Shown in pieces: positions 52,538 to 61,528 of a DNA stretch of 64,000 bases (position 1 is its first letter; each line of letters begins with the position of its first letter). The notes beneath the pieces are model-generated. The model saw only the letters and a list, made by a program, of their open reading frames with translations, ran no database searches and had not been told where the DNA came from. Position numbers and translations under genes: made by a program. Source of the DNA: DATMTS01 sp035564555 (GTDB lineage: Bacteria; Actinomycetota; Actinomycetes; Actinomycetales; Microbacteriaceae); assembly GCA_035564555.1 (NCBI GenBank), contig DATMTS010000002.1, forward strand, positions 1 to 64,000, given 5' to 3'.

Positions 52538-53674
52538 CTACAGATCGGCGTGCAGCTGCCAGACCCGTTCGGCGGCGTCCCGCCAGCTGAAGGCGCGCGC
52601 CCGATCCGATCCGGCGACGGCGAGCCTATCGGCGAGCGAGGCGTCGTCGAGGACCTCGGCGATGGCCGCCGCGAGCCGACCGGGATAGCCCGAGGCGTCT
52701 TCGCGGGCCACCGTGATTCCAGCGCCGGAAGCCACCTCGAGCAAGGCAGCATCATCGGAGTGCACGACGGGTGCGCCGAGCTGGAACGCCTCGATCATCG
52801 GCAGTCCGAATCCCGACGCCAGGCTCGGATAGACGAAGACGGCCGCCCGGCTCAGCAGCACCGCGAGGTCGGCGTCGTCGAGGACGCCGAGTGCCCGCAC
52901 CCTGCCTTCCGGCAGGCCCAGCGCCATGGCGACGTCGCTGATGCGCTCGTCGCCATAGGCGTCTTCTCCGGCGATGACCAACGACACACCGTCCAGCTGG
53001 GGCAGCGACATGGCTTCGATCAGAGCGCGGATGCCGCGGCGCGGCTCGAGCGTGCCGACGGTCGCGACGTACCGGTCGGGCAGCCCGAGGCGGGCGGCGC
53101 GCCCGGCGGCGTCCATCGGGACCTCGAGGCTGGCCGTCGGCGCCCCGCCGATGACGCGGATGCGATCGCCGAAATCCACCGCTTCTGCCAGTTGCTCGGC
53201 GACGGCATGCGTGGGCACGATGATCGCATCGGCGTGTTTGCGGGCCCGCTTGGCCATCGCCTTCTGCCACAGCACCTCCGGCGCGCTCAGCGTCTCCGGC
53301 GCGGTCCAGGCGGTGATGTCGTGCATGGTGACCACGACCTGGGTACCGTCGGTGCGGCGATCGTGTCTACGCAGCGGCGCGAGCAGGCTGGGTGAGTGGA
53401 TCATGCCTGTCAGAGCGGGCAGCCGAGCGCCCATCTGCCAGGCGAGCGTCAGCTCACGTCTGCCCAGCGGCAGAGCGTTCACGCCTGCCAGTCCGGGCAG
53501 CAGCCGAGTGAGCCTGGCCTCGTCGTTCCCGGCGTGAGCGGAGACGACGCCCTCGACGTCGCATCCGGCCGGAGCCGTCGCGATCAACTGCGCAGTCAGT
53601 TCCTGCGCGTAGCGGGAGACACCGTCGGGCGTTTCGGCCAGCACCGGGTCGACGATCACTCGCAGCGTTGTCAT
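52538..53674 (-). CDS. GT4-type glycosyltransferase
   Basis: 378 residues with the GT-B fold: N-terminal DGVSRYAQELTAQL, donor-site VGTLEPRRGIRALIEAM and FVYPSLASGFGLPMIEAFQLGAPVV. The E-x7-E motif is formed by GLPMIEAF. Adds a sugar to a growing lipid-linked glycan; probably a rhamnosyl- or mannosyltransferase from context. ATG at 53674 with GAGGAGGG three bases upstream. Convergent with the LCP gene, three bases apart. Confidence 0.88.
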   Translation of the reverse strand: MTTLRVIVDPVLAETPDGVSRYAQELTAQLIATAPAGCDVEGVVSAHAGNDEARLTRLLPGLAGVNALPLGRRELTLAWQMGARLPALTGMIHSPSLLAPLRRHDRRTDGTQVVVTMHDITAWTAPETLSAPEVLWQKAMAKRARKHADAIIVPTHAVAEQLAEAVDFGDRIRVIGGAPTASLEVPMDAAGRAARLGLPDRYVATVGTLEPRRGIRALIEAMSLPQLDGVSLVIAGEDAYGDERISDVAMALGLPEGRVRALGVLDDADLAVLLSRAAVFVYPSLASGFGLPMIEAFQLGAPVVHSDDAALLEVASGAGITVAREDASGYPGRLAAAIAEVLDDASLADRLAVAGSDRARAFSWRDAAERVWQLHADL

Positions 53675-53732
53675 CGACCCTCCTCGTGATGGCCGCGTTC
53701 CCGCTCGCGGCGACTATGTCGAGAGTAGCCGG

Positions 53733-54593
53733 TCAGGCGCCGCGGGCCGATTCGATGATCCGAGGCGCAGCTTGCCGCAACGCCTCCCGCCAGTCGCGCA
53801 TCGGCTTCAGGCCGGCACGCGCCCAGGCGTCGTGGCCGAGCACCGAATAGGTCGGCCGCGGCGCCGGCCGCGCGAACTCGGCGCCGGTGGTGGGGAGCAC
53901 GCGGTCGGGGTCCAGCCCGGCCGCGGCGAAGACGGCTCGCGCGAACCCGAACCACGTCGTCTGGCCTGAGTTCGTGCCGTGAAAGAGGCCGGACTGAACG
54001 TCCGCGTCGAGCATCGCGACGATCTGCCGGGCCAGGTCACCGGTCCAGGTGGGTTGTCCGAGCTGATCGTCCACGACCGTCACGGTCTCGTTGCCCTGCG
54101 CGAGTCGCAGCATGGTCTTCACGAAGTTGGGACCGTGCTCGCCGTACAGCCAGGCCGTGCGCACGATCATCGTGCCGCTGGGATGCTCCGCGAGGGCCGA
54201 CTCCTCCCCGGCGGCTTTCGTGCGGCCGTACGCGTTGATCGGGTCCCGCGGCGCGTCCTCCGCGTACGGCTCATCGGCTTGCCCGTCGAACACGTAGTCG
54301 GTGGAGATCGTGACCAGTCGGGCGCCGTTCTCCCGGGCGGCGACGGCGAGATTCTGCACGCCGAGTGCGTTGACCGCGTAAGCCTCTGCCTCGTGCGACT
54401 CGGCGTCGTCCACCTTGGTGTACGCCGCCGTATTGATCACGACCGAGTGCCCCGCGACCGCCGAGATCACGGCATCCCGGTCGGTGACGTCGAGGTCGGC
54501 GCGACCGAGAGCCGTCACCTCCCGCCCGCCCAGCACGTTCTGGAGGTCGCGGCCGAGCATTCCGGAGGCGCCGGTGATCAGGTAGCGCATCAT
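53733..54593 (-). CDS. rmlD: dTDP-4-dehydrorhamnose reductase
   Basis: 286 residues, short-chain dehydrogenase fold. YLITGASGMLGRDLQ near the N-terminus, STDYVFDG and the catalytic Tyr-x3-Lys in NAYGRTKAAGE. Last step of dTDP-L-rhamnose synthesis. Start at ATG 54593 overlaps the rmlB stop (ATGATGA arrangement), so both are coupled. Confidence 0.94.
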   Translation of the reverse strand: MMRYLITGASGMLGRDLQNVLGGREVTALGRADLDVTDRDAVISAVAGHSVVINTAAYTKVDDAESHEAEAYAVNALGVQNLAVAARENGARLVTISTDYVFDGQADEPYAEDAPRDPINAYGRTKAAGEESALAEHPSGTMIVRTAWLYGEHGPNFVKTMLRLAQGNETVTVVDDQLGQPTWTGDLARQIVAMLDADVQSGLFHGTNSGQTTWFGFARAVFAAAGLDPDRVLPTTGAEFARPAPRPTYSVLGHDAWARAGLKPMRDWREALRQAAPRIIESARGA

Positions 54594-55579
54594 GCTTCCA
54601 GCGCGGCGCGTGCCGTCAGTGGCTCCCACCAGCCACGGTTGTCGCGATACCACTGCACCACGTCGGCGAGGCCCTGCTCGAACGGCACGAGCGGCTCGTA
54701 GCCGAGTTCGGATCGGATCTTGCCGATGTCGACCGAGTAGCGCAGGTCGTGCCCCAGCCGGTCGGCGACCGTGTCGACGTACGACCAGTCGCGGTCCGTG
54801 GCATCCAGCAGCCTCTGGGTCAGCTCCCGGTTGGTGAGCTCCGTGCCGCCGCCGATGTTGTAGACCTCTCCGGCGCGCCCGCCGGCCAGCACCATCGCGA
54901 TGCCGCGCGTGTGGTCGTCGACGTGCAGCCAGTCGCGCACGTTGTTCCCCTCGCCGTAGAGCGGCACATGCTTGCCGTCGATCAGGTTGGTGACGAACAG
55001 CGGGATCACCTTCTCGGGGAAGTGATACGGGCCGTAGTTGTTCGAGCAGCGCGTGATCGAGACGTCGAGGCCGTGGGTGCGGAAGTAGCTTCGGGCCAGC
55101 AGATCGCTTCCCGCCTTGCTCGCCGAATACGGCGAGTTCGGTTCGAGCGGGCGATCCTCGGTCCAGGAACCCTCGGCGATCGATCCGTAGACCTCGTCGG
55201 TGGAGACATGCACGAACCGTCGCAGGTCGTTGCGCAACGCGGCGTCGAGCAGGCGTTGCGTGCCGAGAACGTTCGTCTCGACGAAGATCGACGCATCCCG
55301 CACCGATCGGTCGACGTGCGATTCGGCGGCGAAGTGCACCACCGCGTCCAGGGAGGGGAACAGCTCGTCGAGCAGAGCGCCGTCCCGGATGTCGCCCTTG
55401 ACGAAGGTGTAGCGCGGCGAGTCGGCGATCGGGGCCAGGTTTGCGAGGTTGCCGGAGTAGGTCAGCGCGTCGAGCACGATCACCTCGGCGCCCTCCAGGC
55501 CGGGGTAGACGTCTTCGATGGTGCGGCGGACGAAGTTGGACCCGATGAAGCCGGCGCCGCCGGTGACGAGGATTTTCAC
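54590..55579 (-). CDS. rmlB: dTDP-glucose 4,6-dehydratase
   Basis: 329 residues. TGGAGFIGSNFVR near the N-terminus, STDEVYG and YSASKAGSD with the catalytic Tyr/Lys, and NNYGPYHFPEK. Second step of dTDP-L-rhamnose synthesis. GTG start at 55579; TAGGCT ends seven bases upstream on the minus strand. Divergent from rmlC. Confidence 0.96.
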   Translation of the reverse strand: MKILVTGGAGFIGSNFVRRTIEDVYPGLEGAEVIVLDALTYSGNLANLAPIADSPRYTFVKGDIRDGALLDELFPSLDAVVHFAAESHVDRSVRDASIFVETNVLGTQRLLDAALRNDLRRFVHVSTDEVYGSIAEGSWTEDRPLEPNSPYSASKAGSDLLARSYFRTHGLDVSITRCSNNYGPYHFPEKVIPLFVTNLIDGKHVPLYGEGNNVRDWLHVDDHTRGIAMVLAGGRAGEVYNIGGGTELTNRELTQRLLDATDRDWSYVDTVADRLGHDLRYSVDIGKIRSELGYEPLVPFEQGLADVVQWYRDNRGWWEPLTARAALEA

Positions 55580-55586
55580 GAAGACG

Positions 55587-55592
55587 AGCCTA
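55587..55592 (-). promoter_or_regulatory. -10 hexamer TAGGCT for rmlBD
   Basis: On the minus strand TAGGCT ends seven bases before GTG 55579. Confidence 0.5.
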
Positions 55593-55686
55593 TCGGCGCG
55601 AGTCCGGCATGAGATCGAGTCAGATGTCCGTCGTCGTCCAGTGCGTAGCGACATGCGCCGTCCGCTGTGCCCATCGGCGCGATTGC

Positions 55687-55692
55687 TAGACT
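55687..55692 (+). promoter_or_regulatory. -10 hexamer TAGACT for rmlCA
   Basis: TAGACT ends seven bases before GTG 55700. Confidence 0.5.
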
Positions 55693-55699
55693 CCGACGC

Positions 55700-56308
55700 G
55701 TGCAGATCCGTGAACTGGCCATTCCCGATGCCTACGAGGTGACGCCGCAGCAGCACTCGGACGAGCGCGGGGTCTTCTTCGAGTGGTATCGCTTCGATCG
55801 GCTGGAAGATGTGGTCGGCCATCCGTTGAACCTGCGGCAGGCGAACACGTCCGTGTCGCGCCGCGGTTCCGTGCGTGGCATCCACTTCGCGGATGTCCCC
55901 CCGAGCCAGGCCAAGTATGTGACGGCGCCGCGCGGCGCGGTGCTCGACTACGTCGTCGACATCCGGGTCGGATCTCCTACGTTCGGCAGCTGGGATTCGG
56001 TGCTGCTGGACGACGTCGATCGGAGGGCGATCTACGTCGCCGAGGGCCTCGGGCACTGCTTCGTCGCGCTCACCGACGACGCGACCGTGAGCTACCTGGT
56101 GACGGATGTCTACAATCCCGGCCGCGAGCACGGCATCAACCCGCTGGATGCCGACATAGCGCTGGAGTTCCCGGCCGCAGCAGGCGAGCTGCTGCTCTCT
56201 CCCAAAGACACCGAAGCTCCCGGGCTGGCGGATGCGCAGGCATCCGGTCTGTTGCCGACGTGGGGCGCTGCACGCGCGTTCTACGCTGAACTCGACTCGA
56301 AGGGCTGA
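55700..56308 (+). CDS. rmlC: dTDP-4-dehydrorhamnose 3,5-epimerase
   Basis: 202 residues, cupin fold. SVRGIHFADVPPSQAKYV contains the catalytic His, followed by DYVVDIRVGSPTFG and the GLGHCFVAL segment. Third step of dTDP-L-rhamnose synthesis. GTG at 55700 gives VQIRELAIPDAY, a normal RmlC start. Followed two bases later by rmlA. Confidence 0.94.
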   Translation: MQIRELAIPDAYEVTPQQHSDERGVFFEWYRFDRLEDVVGHPLNLRQANTSVSRRGSVRGIHFADVPPSQAKYVTAPRGAVLDYVVDIRVGSPTFGSWDSVLLDDVDRRAIYVAEGLGHCFVALTDDATVSYLVTDVYNPGREHGINPLDADIALEFPAAAGELLLSPKDTEAPGLADAQASGLLPTWGAARAFYAELDSKG

Positions 56309-56310
56309 GA

Positions 56311-57174
56311 ATGCGCGGGATCGTACTGGCCGGAGGCAGCGGCACCCGGTTGTGGCCGGTGACCAAGGGCACCTCAAAACAGCTCATGCCGGTGTACGAC
56401 AAACCGATGATCTACTACCCGCTGTCGACACTGATGATGGCAGGTATCAACGAGGTGCTCGTGATCACGGCTCCGGAGTATCGCTCGCAGTTCGAAGCCC
56501 TTCTCGGCGACGGTTCGCAGCTCGGGATGCGCATCGACTACGCCGTTCAGCCCTCCCCGGACGGGCTGGCTCAGGCATTCATCATCGGTGAGGAGTTCAT
56601 CGGTGCCGAGTCGGTCGCGCTCGTGCTGGGAGACAACATCTTCCACGGCTCGGGCCTGGGCACGGCGCTGAACGGTCACTCCGACATCGACGGGGCGCTC
56701 ATCTTCGCCTACCCCGTGGCGGATCCCACGGCGTATGGCGTCGTGGAGTTCGACGCCGACTTCAAAGCGGTCTCGATCGAGGAGAAGCCGACGATCCCCA
56801 AGAGCGAGTACGCGGTGCCTGGCCTCTACTTCTATGACAACCACGTGATCGAGATCGCCAAGTCCATCACGCCCAGCGCCCGCGGGGAATTGGAGATATC
56901 GACCGTGAACGAGGTGTATCTGGGCAGGGATCGGCTCTCGGTGCAGGTGCTCGACCGCGGAACGGCGTGGCTCGACACGGGAACGTTCGAATCGATGATG
57001 CAGGCCGGGGAATACGTGCGCGTGATCGAGAGCCGTCAAGGCTTGAAGATCGGCTGCATCGAGGAGATCGCCTGGCGTGCAGGCTGGATCGACGACGCCG
57101 GGCTCGCCGACCTCGCGACACCTTTGCTGAAGAGCGGATACGGCGAGTATCTGCAGCGACTGCTCGGACGCTGA
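56311..57174 (+). CDS. rmlA: glucose-1-phosphate thymidylyltransferase
   Basis: 287 residues. GIVLAGGSGTRLWPVTKGTSKQ at the N-terminus is the nucleotide-binding signature, then PMIYYPLSTLMMAGI, GDNIFHG and EKPTIPKSEYAVPGLYFYDN. Makes dTDP-glucose, the first step of the rhamnose pathway. ATG two bases after the rmlC stop. Confidence 0.96.
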   Translation: MRGIVLAGGSGTRLWPVTKGTSKQLMPVYDKPMIYYPLSTLMMAGINEVLVITAPEYRSQFEALLGDGSQLGMRIDYAVQPSPDGLAQAFIIGEEFIGAESVALVLGDNIFHGSGLGTALNGHSDIDGALIFAYPVADPTAYGVVEFDADFKAVSIEEKPTIPKSEYAVPGLYFYDNHVIEIAKSITPSARGELEISTVNEVYLGRDRLSVQVLDRGTAWLDTGTFESMMQAGEYVRVIESRQGLKIGCIEEIAWRAGWIDDAGLADLATPLLKSGYGEYLQRLLGR

Positions 57175-57227
57175 CGGCCGCGGGCACGCAGTCTTCGACC
57201 GCACAGCCTGCGACGCCCGCGCTCAAG

Positions 57228-57233
57228 TAGAGT
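57228..57233 (+). promoter_or_regulatory. -10 hexamer TAGAGT
   Basis: TAGAGT ends eight bases before ATG 57242. Confidence 0.4.
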
Positions 57234-57241
57234 AATCAGTC

Positions 57242-58219
57242 ATGCCCCCTGCCGACTCGCCCTCCGTGGTCGTGGTCGTCGTCGCATACAACAGGCGTGA
57301 ACTGCTGCTCGAGGTGCTCGATGCGCTCGAGGCGCAGACCCTCGCCCCGACGCGCGTCGTCGTCGTCGACAACGCGTCCGACGACGGCTCGGCCAGCGCG
57401 GCAGCGACTCACCCGAGCGGCGTCGATCTCGTGAGCCTGGCCCGCAACACCGGGGGAGCAGGCGGCTTCGCCGCGGGCGCCGCGCATGCACTTCAGGCAA
57501 CGGATGCCGAATGGGTATGGTTCATGGACGACGACACGGTTCCGACACCCGATGCGCTGGCCGAGTTGATCGCCGCAGTGCATGACGACGAGCGCATCGT
57601 GATCGCCGGTTCCCGTGTGGTCTGGACGGACGGCAGCGATCATCCCATGAACACGCCGAGGCGCAAACCGTTCGTGCGCCGCTCGGAGAATCGGTCTGCA
57701 CACGAGCACGGAGTGCTCCCGGTTCGCAGTTCCTCGTTCGTGTCGATGCTGGCGCGCTCTTCCGCCATTCGGGAGCGTGGGCTGCCGGCCGCCGACTATT
57801 TCATCTGGAACGACGACTTCGAATTCTCCACACGCCTGCTGCGCGGCAGGCGCGGTGTGTTCGTCCCGTCGAGCGTGGTCGTGCACAAGACGGCGAAGCT
57901 GGGCGCCACCGATATCGACCCCGGCCCGCGCTTCTACTACGAGGTGCGAAACAAATTGTGGATGCTGCGGTTCTCCCGCGGACTCAACCCGGCCGAGAAA
58001 GCCGTCTACGGTGCATCCTCGGTGCTGCGGTGGGCTCGCACCGCACTGCGTTCGCACGACCGGGCGACGCTGCGCGACGGTTTCCGTCGCGGATGGCGGC
58101 ACGGCTGGCAAACCGCTCCGCGCGACAACACCCGAGCGCTCGCCGACCTGGGACCCGCCTCCCAGGAGGTCGCGGAGTTCGAAGCGGGACGCCCGGGCCG
58201 GGCAGGCGCGGACGCATGA
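57242..58219 (+). CDS. GT2 glycosyltransferase (rhamnosyl/galactofuranosyl type)
   Basis: 325 residues, GT-A fold. VVVVAYNRRELLLEVLDALE, VDNASDDGS, RNTGGAGGFAAG and the metal-binding FMDDDTVP at residue about 95. The sequence style (N-T-G-G-A-G-G-F-x-x-G and D-D-D) resembles GlfT1/WbbL-like transferases using dTDP-rhamnose or UDP-galactofuranose. Its stop overlaps the next transferase gene (ATGA). Confidence 0.88.
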   Translation: MPPADSPSVVVVVVAYNRRELLLEVLDALEAQTLAPTRVVVVDNASDDGSASAAATHPSGVDLVSLARNTGGAGGFAAGAAHALQATDAEWVWFMDDDTVPTPDALAELIAAVHDDERIVIAGSRVVWTDGSDHPMNTPRRKPFVRRSENRSAHEHGVLPVRSSSFVSMLARSSAIRERGLPAADYFIWNDDFEFSTRLLRGRRGVFVPSSVVVHKTAKLGATDIDPGPRFYYEVRNKLWMLRFSRGLNPAEKAVYGASSVLRWARTALRSHDRATLRDGFRRGWRHGWQTAPRDNTRALADLGPASQEVAEFEAGRPGRAGADA

Positions 58220-59055
58220 CGCCCGTGCCGTTCTCGCTGCTGCTGCCGGTCTACGCCGGAGATCGTGCGGAGTTCTTCTCGCGCGCCTTCACGAGCGCTG
58301 TCACCGACCAGACTCTTCGTCCCGACCAGGTGGTGATCATCCAGGACGGCCCGGTGGCCGAGGGCCTCGCCGCCGCGGTGGCACGGGCCGTCGAAGGATC
58401 GCCGGTTCCGGTCGATCACGTCGTGCTCGAGCACAATGTCGGCCTGGCCCAGGCCTTGACCCGCGGCCTCGAGCACTGTGCGCACGACGTCGTGGCGCGC
58501 ATGGACGCCGACGATGTTGCGTTGCCGCAGCGTTTCGCGCGGCAACTGCCGTTGATCGCGGAGGGCTACGACCTGGTCGGATCAGGCATGTACGAGTTCG
58601 ACGGCGTCGGACGCATCAACTTCACGCGCACACCGCCGAGCGGCTCCGACGAGATCGCGGCGGCAGCGCGCTTCAAGGACCCGTTCAACCACCCGACCGT
58701 CGTCTACCGCAAATCGATCGTCGAGGCGGCCGGCGGGTACCGGGATCTGCCGTTGATGGAGGATTACTGGCTGTTCGCCCGCATCATCGCCACCGGGGCG
58801 CGCGTCGAGAACGTGCCGGAGGCGCTCGTGATGTACCGCGTGGATGCCGGCGCATACTCCAGGCGCGGCGGATCGCGCCTCTTCCGCAGCGAACTGCGGT
58901 TGCAACGCGAATTGCGCAGGGAAGGTTTCGTCACGCGCCGGGAGTACCTGCGCAACGTGTTGGTACGCGGCGGATACCGGTTCGTCCCGGTCGCGGTGCG
59001 CAGGTTGGCGTACCGCGGATTCAGCAATGGCGGCAGGCGACCCGCGGCTCAATAG
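58216..59055 (+). CDS. GT2 glycosyltransferase
   Basis: 279 residues, GT-A family. FSLLLPVYAGDRAEFF, VIIQDGPV, NVGLAQALTRGLE and the metal-binding ARMDADDVALP are typical of GT2 enzymes making surface glycans (WfgS/WbbD-like). ATG at 58216 overlaps the preceding stop; the frame is open upstream but only as antisense-quality sequence. Probably extends the same rhamnose-containing polymer. Confidence 0.88.
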   Translation: MTPVPFSLLLPVYAGDRAEFFSRAFTSAVTDQTLRPDQVVIIQDGPVAEGLAAAVARAVEGSPVPVDHVVLEHNVGLAQALTRGLEHCAHDVVARMDADDVALPQRFARQLPLIAEGYDLVGSGMYEFDGVGRINFTRTPPSGSDEIAAAARFKDPFNHPTVVYRKSIVEAAGGYRDLPLMEDYWLFARIIATGARVENVPEALVMYRVDAGAYSRRGGSRLFRSELRLQRELRREGFVTRREYLRNVLVRGGYRFVPVAVRRLAYRGFSNGGRRPAAQ

Positions 59056-59139
59056 ACCCACCCCAATCGGGGCCGGCGCGCGTGGCAGACGCGACAGGCG
59101 CTCCCTCGGTGCCTAGCATGACCACGACGGCTGCGCGCC

Positions 59140-59145
59140 TAAGAT
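59140..59145 (+). promoter_or_regulatory. -10 hexamer TAAGAT for the GH25 gene
   Basis: TAAGAT lies 23 bases before ATG 59169, predicting a short leader that carries the GGGGACGAGG ribosome site. Confidence 0.45.
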
Positions 59146-59168
59146 GCGCGGGCACAGGGGACGAGGGC

Positions 59169-61505
59169 ATGCGACACGGGTTGAGTTTCGGCGTATTGAT
59201 GACGGCTGCGGTACTGGCGGTGACGCTCGGGGTGCAACCGGGCAGCGCCCACGCGGAGTCGTCGGCGACGCCCACCCCGTCGGCGGCAGTCAGCGCGACA
59301 CCGGCCGCCACGCCCACCCCGAGCCCGACGGCGGCATCCGGGCTGTCGGCGGACCCGAGCTTGGCCGAGATGAACGCGACAGGCAACCACACGATGGGCT
59401 CGACGATCAGCACATTCGATCCGAACTCCTCCGATGTGACGATGAACCAGCAGGCTCGCACCCTGATGGCGCCGCTCACCACCAGTGTTCCGCCCGGCGT
59501 TCCCGGACTCGACGTCAGTTCATATCAGACGACCACCGCGGCGACCTGGCGCAGCGTTTATGCCAACGGCGGCCGCTTCGTCTACGTGAAGGCTACGGAG
59601 AGCACCAACTACACCAGCGACACCTTCTCTGAGCAGTACAGCGATTCGTACAACGCCGGGCTGATCCACGGCGCCTATCATTTCGCCCACCCGAACAGCA
59701 CCTCCGGGGCGACGCAGGCGAACTTCTTCGTCAACAACGGCGGCGGGTGGAGCAACGACGGGCGCACGCTTCCTCCGCTGCTCGACATCGAATACAACCC
59801 GAGCGGCGCCACCTGCTACGGGATGAGCCAGAGCGCGATGGTGTCGTGGATCGCCGACTTCTCCAAGACGGTCCAATCCCGAACGGGCCGCCTTCCGGCG
59901 ATCTACACGACCACGAACTGGTGGACCCTCTGCACCGGCAACACGGGCAAGTTCGCCGCGAACCCGTTGTTCATCGCGCGCTACCCGATCCGCGTCTCCG
60001 ACGGGCCGGGCACCCTGCCGAACGGCTGGTCGCAGTACACGATGTGGCAATGGGCGGATGCCGGTACGTTCCCGGGCGACCAGGACGTCTTCAACGGCAC
60101 GCTGACCGACCTGCGGACCTTCGCGCGCAATGCGACCGGCGTGCTGCCGATGGTCGGTGGATGCGACCTGACGGGGGACCGCGTTCCCGACCTTGTATTG
60201 TCGAAATCCGACGGCACGCTCTGGCTGGCGGCAGGCGACGGACGGGGCGGATACGGCAGCGCGACGCAGATCGGAACAGGTTGGGGCGCCTTCAACTCAC
60301 TCTTCTGTGCTGGACGCTTCGACACTGGCACGACTGACGACCTCATCGCGCGCAAGACCGACGGCACGCTGTGGTTGTACTCGGGAACCGGGAAGGCAGG
60401 GGGACTCGAACCCGGCGTCCAGATCGGGACCGGTTGGCAGAGCTTCACCCAGATCCTTTCGCCGGGAGACATGAGTGGCGACAATATTCCCGACGTCCTG
60501 GCGGTGAAGCCCAGCGGCGCCTTGATGCTCTATCGCGGTTCGGGCACCGGGCGAACGACGGGACCGGCCACGCAGATCGGGTCGGGATGGACCTTCTCCT
60601 CGATCATCGGAGCGGGGGACATGAACGCCGACGGTCGCGCAGACTTGCTCGGCTTGACGTCCGGCGGCGCGCTCTGGCTGTATCCGCAGGCTTCCCCGGG
60701 ACGGTTCGCCCCACGCGTACAGGCACGGTCCGGTTGGTCGGTATTCGATACCGTTGTTGCCGGTGGTGACACGAACGGTGACGGAGCACCCGACATCGTC
60801 GCGCGTAAACCGGACGGAAGCCTGTGGGTGAGTTCCGGCCAAACGATCTTCTTCTCGTCCGCGCGCCAGATCGCGACAGGCTGGGGCGCTTACAACGCGA
60901 TAGCGAGTGTGGGCGACTTCAATGGGGATGACCGAGCCGACCTGATCGCTCGAAAGGCGGACGGGACGCTGTGGCTCAACGCGGCGACCGGATCCGGCGG
61001 ATTCTCGCCTGCGCAGCAGATCGGTCACGGCTGGAACGCCCTGAACTCGATCGTCGGTGTGGGCGATTTCTCGGGTGATGGTCGCGCTGACGTGATCGGG
61101 CGGCGGGCGGATGGGACGTTGTGGCTGTATCGGGGTGACGGATCGGGTGGGTTCATTCCGGGCGCGCGTCAGATCGGTCATGGCTGGGATGTGTTCAACA
61201 CGATCATCGGCGCCGGCGATCTCACGGGTGACGGAAACGTGGGCTTATTGGGCAGAAAGCGAGACGGATCACTGTGGCTGTACCCGGGCACCGGCGCGGG
61301 CGGGTTCTGCGGTGCACGCCTGGTGGGTCATGGCTGGGATGTGTTCAACACGATCGTCGCGGGTGACCTGACCGGTGATGGCCATCAAGACCTCGTAGGT
61401 CGCCAGAGTGACGGCACGCTTTCGCTGTATCCGACTACTCCTGCCGTGGCCGGCGGTCTGGCGACCCCGGTCAACGTAGGCACCGGATGGAACCTCTTCG
61501 GCTGA
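59169..61505 (+). CDS. secreted GH25 muramidase with FG-GAP-like repeats
   Basis: 778 residues. Signal peptide (residues 1-30, cut after AHA), a Pro/Thr/Ser/Ala linker, then a GH25 lysozyme domain at about 110-315 with GLDVSSYQ, VKATE, GAYHF, catalytic Asp-Ile-Glu in PLLDIEYNP (about 204-207) and DQDVFNG. From about 328 to the end are nine repeats of about 50 residues with the pattern GDxxGDxxxDLIxRxxDGTLWLYxG...GxGW, a VCBS/FG-GAP-like propeller that may bind glycan. ATG 59169 is chosen for its ribosome site and signal peptide; ATG 59118 is possible. Likely remodels peptidoglycan in the envelope cluster. Confidence 0.9.
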   Translation: MRHGLSFGVLMTAAVLAVTLGVQPGSAHAESSATPTPSAAVSATPAATPTPSPTAASGLSADPSLAEMNATGNHTMGSTISTFDPNSSDVTMNQQARTLMAPLTTSVPPGVPGLDVSSYQTTTAATWRSVYANGGRFVYVKATESTNYTSDTFSEQYSDSYNAGLIHGAYHFAHPNSTSGATQANFFVNNGGGWSNDGRTLPPLLDIEYNPSGATCYGMSQSAMVSWIADFSKTVQSRTGRLPAIYTTTNWWTLCTGNTGKFAANPLFIARYPIRVSDGPGTLPNGWSQYTMWQWADAGTFPGDQDVFNGTLTDLRTFARNATGVLPMVGGCDLTGDRVPDLVLSKSDGTLWLAAGDGRGGYGSATQIGTGWGAFNSLFCAGRFDTGTTDDLIARKTDGTLWLYSGTGKAGGLEPGVQIGTGWQSFTQILSPGDMSGDNIPDVLAVKPSGALMLYRGSGTGRTTGPATQIGSGWTFSSIIGAGDMNADGRADLLGLTSGGALWLYPQASPGRFAPRVQARSGWSVFDTVVAGGDTNGDGAPDIVARKPDGSLWVSSGQTIFFSSARQIATGWGAYNAIASVGDFNGDDRADLIARKADGTLWLNAATGSGGFSPAQQIGHGWNALNSIVGVGDFSGDGRADVIGRRADGTLWLYRGDGSGGFIPGARQIGHGWDVFNTIIGAGDLTGDGNVGLLGRKRDGSLWLYPGTGAGGFCGARLVGHGWDVFNTIVAGDLTGDGHQDLVGRQSDGTLSLYPTTPAVAGGLATPVNVGTGWNLFG
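61176..61355 (+). repeat. identical 30-bp copies within the repeat region, 150 bp apart
   Basis: The 30 bases from GGTCATGGCTGG at 61176-61205 recur identically at 61326-61355, exactly one repeat unit (50 codons) apart, inside repeats 7 and 8 of the muramidase. Other repeats differ widely at the nucleotide level, so this points to recent duplication or gene conversion. Confidence 0.8.
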
Positions 61506-61516
61506 TCGCCACTCGG

Positions 61517-61522
61517 TAGGCT
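61517..61522 (+). promoter_or_regulatory. -10 hexamer TAGGCT for galE, leaderless type
   Basis: TAGGCT ends six bases before ATG 61529 and starts 12 bases after the preceding stop. Confidence 0.5.
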
Positions 61523-61528
61523 TGCTGG

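Noticed and set aside
53675..53732. GCCGCG/CGCGGC hairpin between glycosyltransferase and rmlD
   Set aside because: Only six base pairs in a GC-rich gap; expected by chance.
54594..54653. Upstream extension of rmlD
   Set aside because: The ATG at 54593 overlaps the rmlB stop and gives the standard N-terminus.
55580..56377. N-terminal extension of rmlB through the rmlC gene
   Set aside because: It is antisense to rmlC; the GTG at 55579 has a properly spaced -10 and normal N-terminus.
59118..59168. Earlier ATG for the GH25 protein
   Set aside because: Places 17 polar residues before the signal peptide and lies upstream of the likely transcription start.
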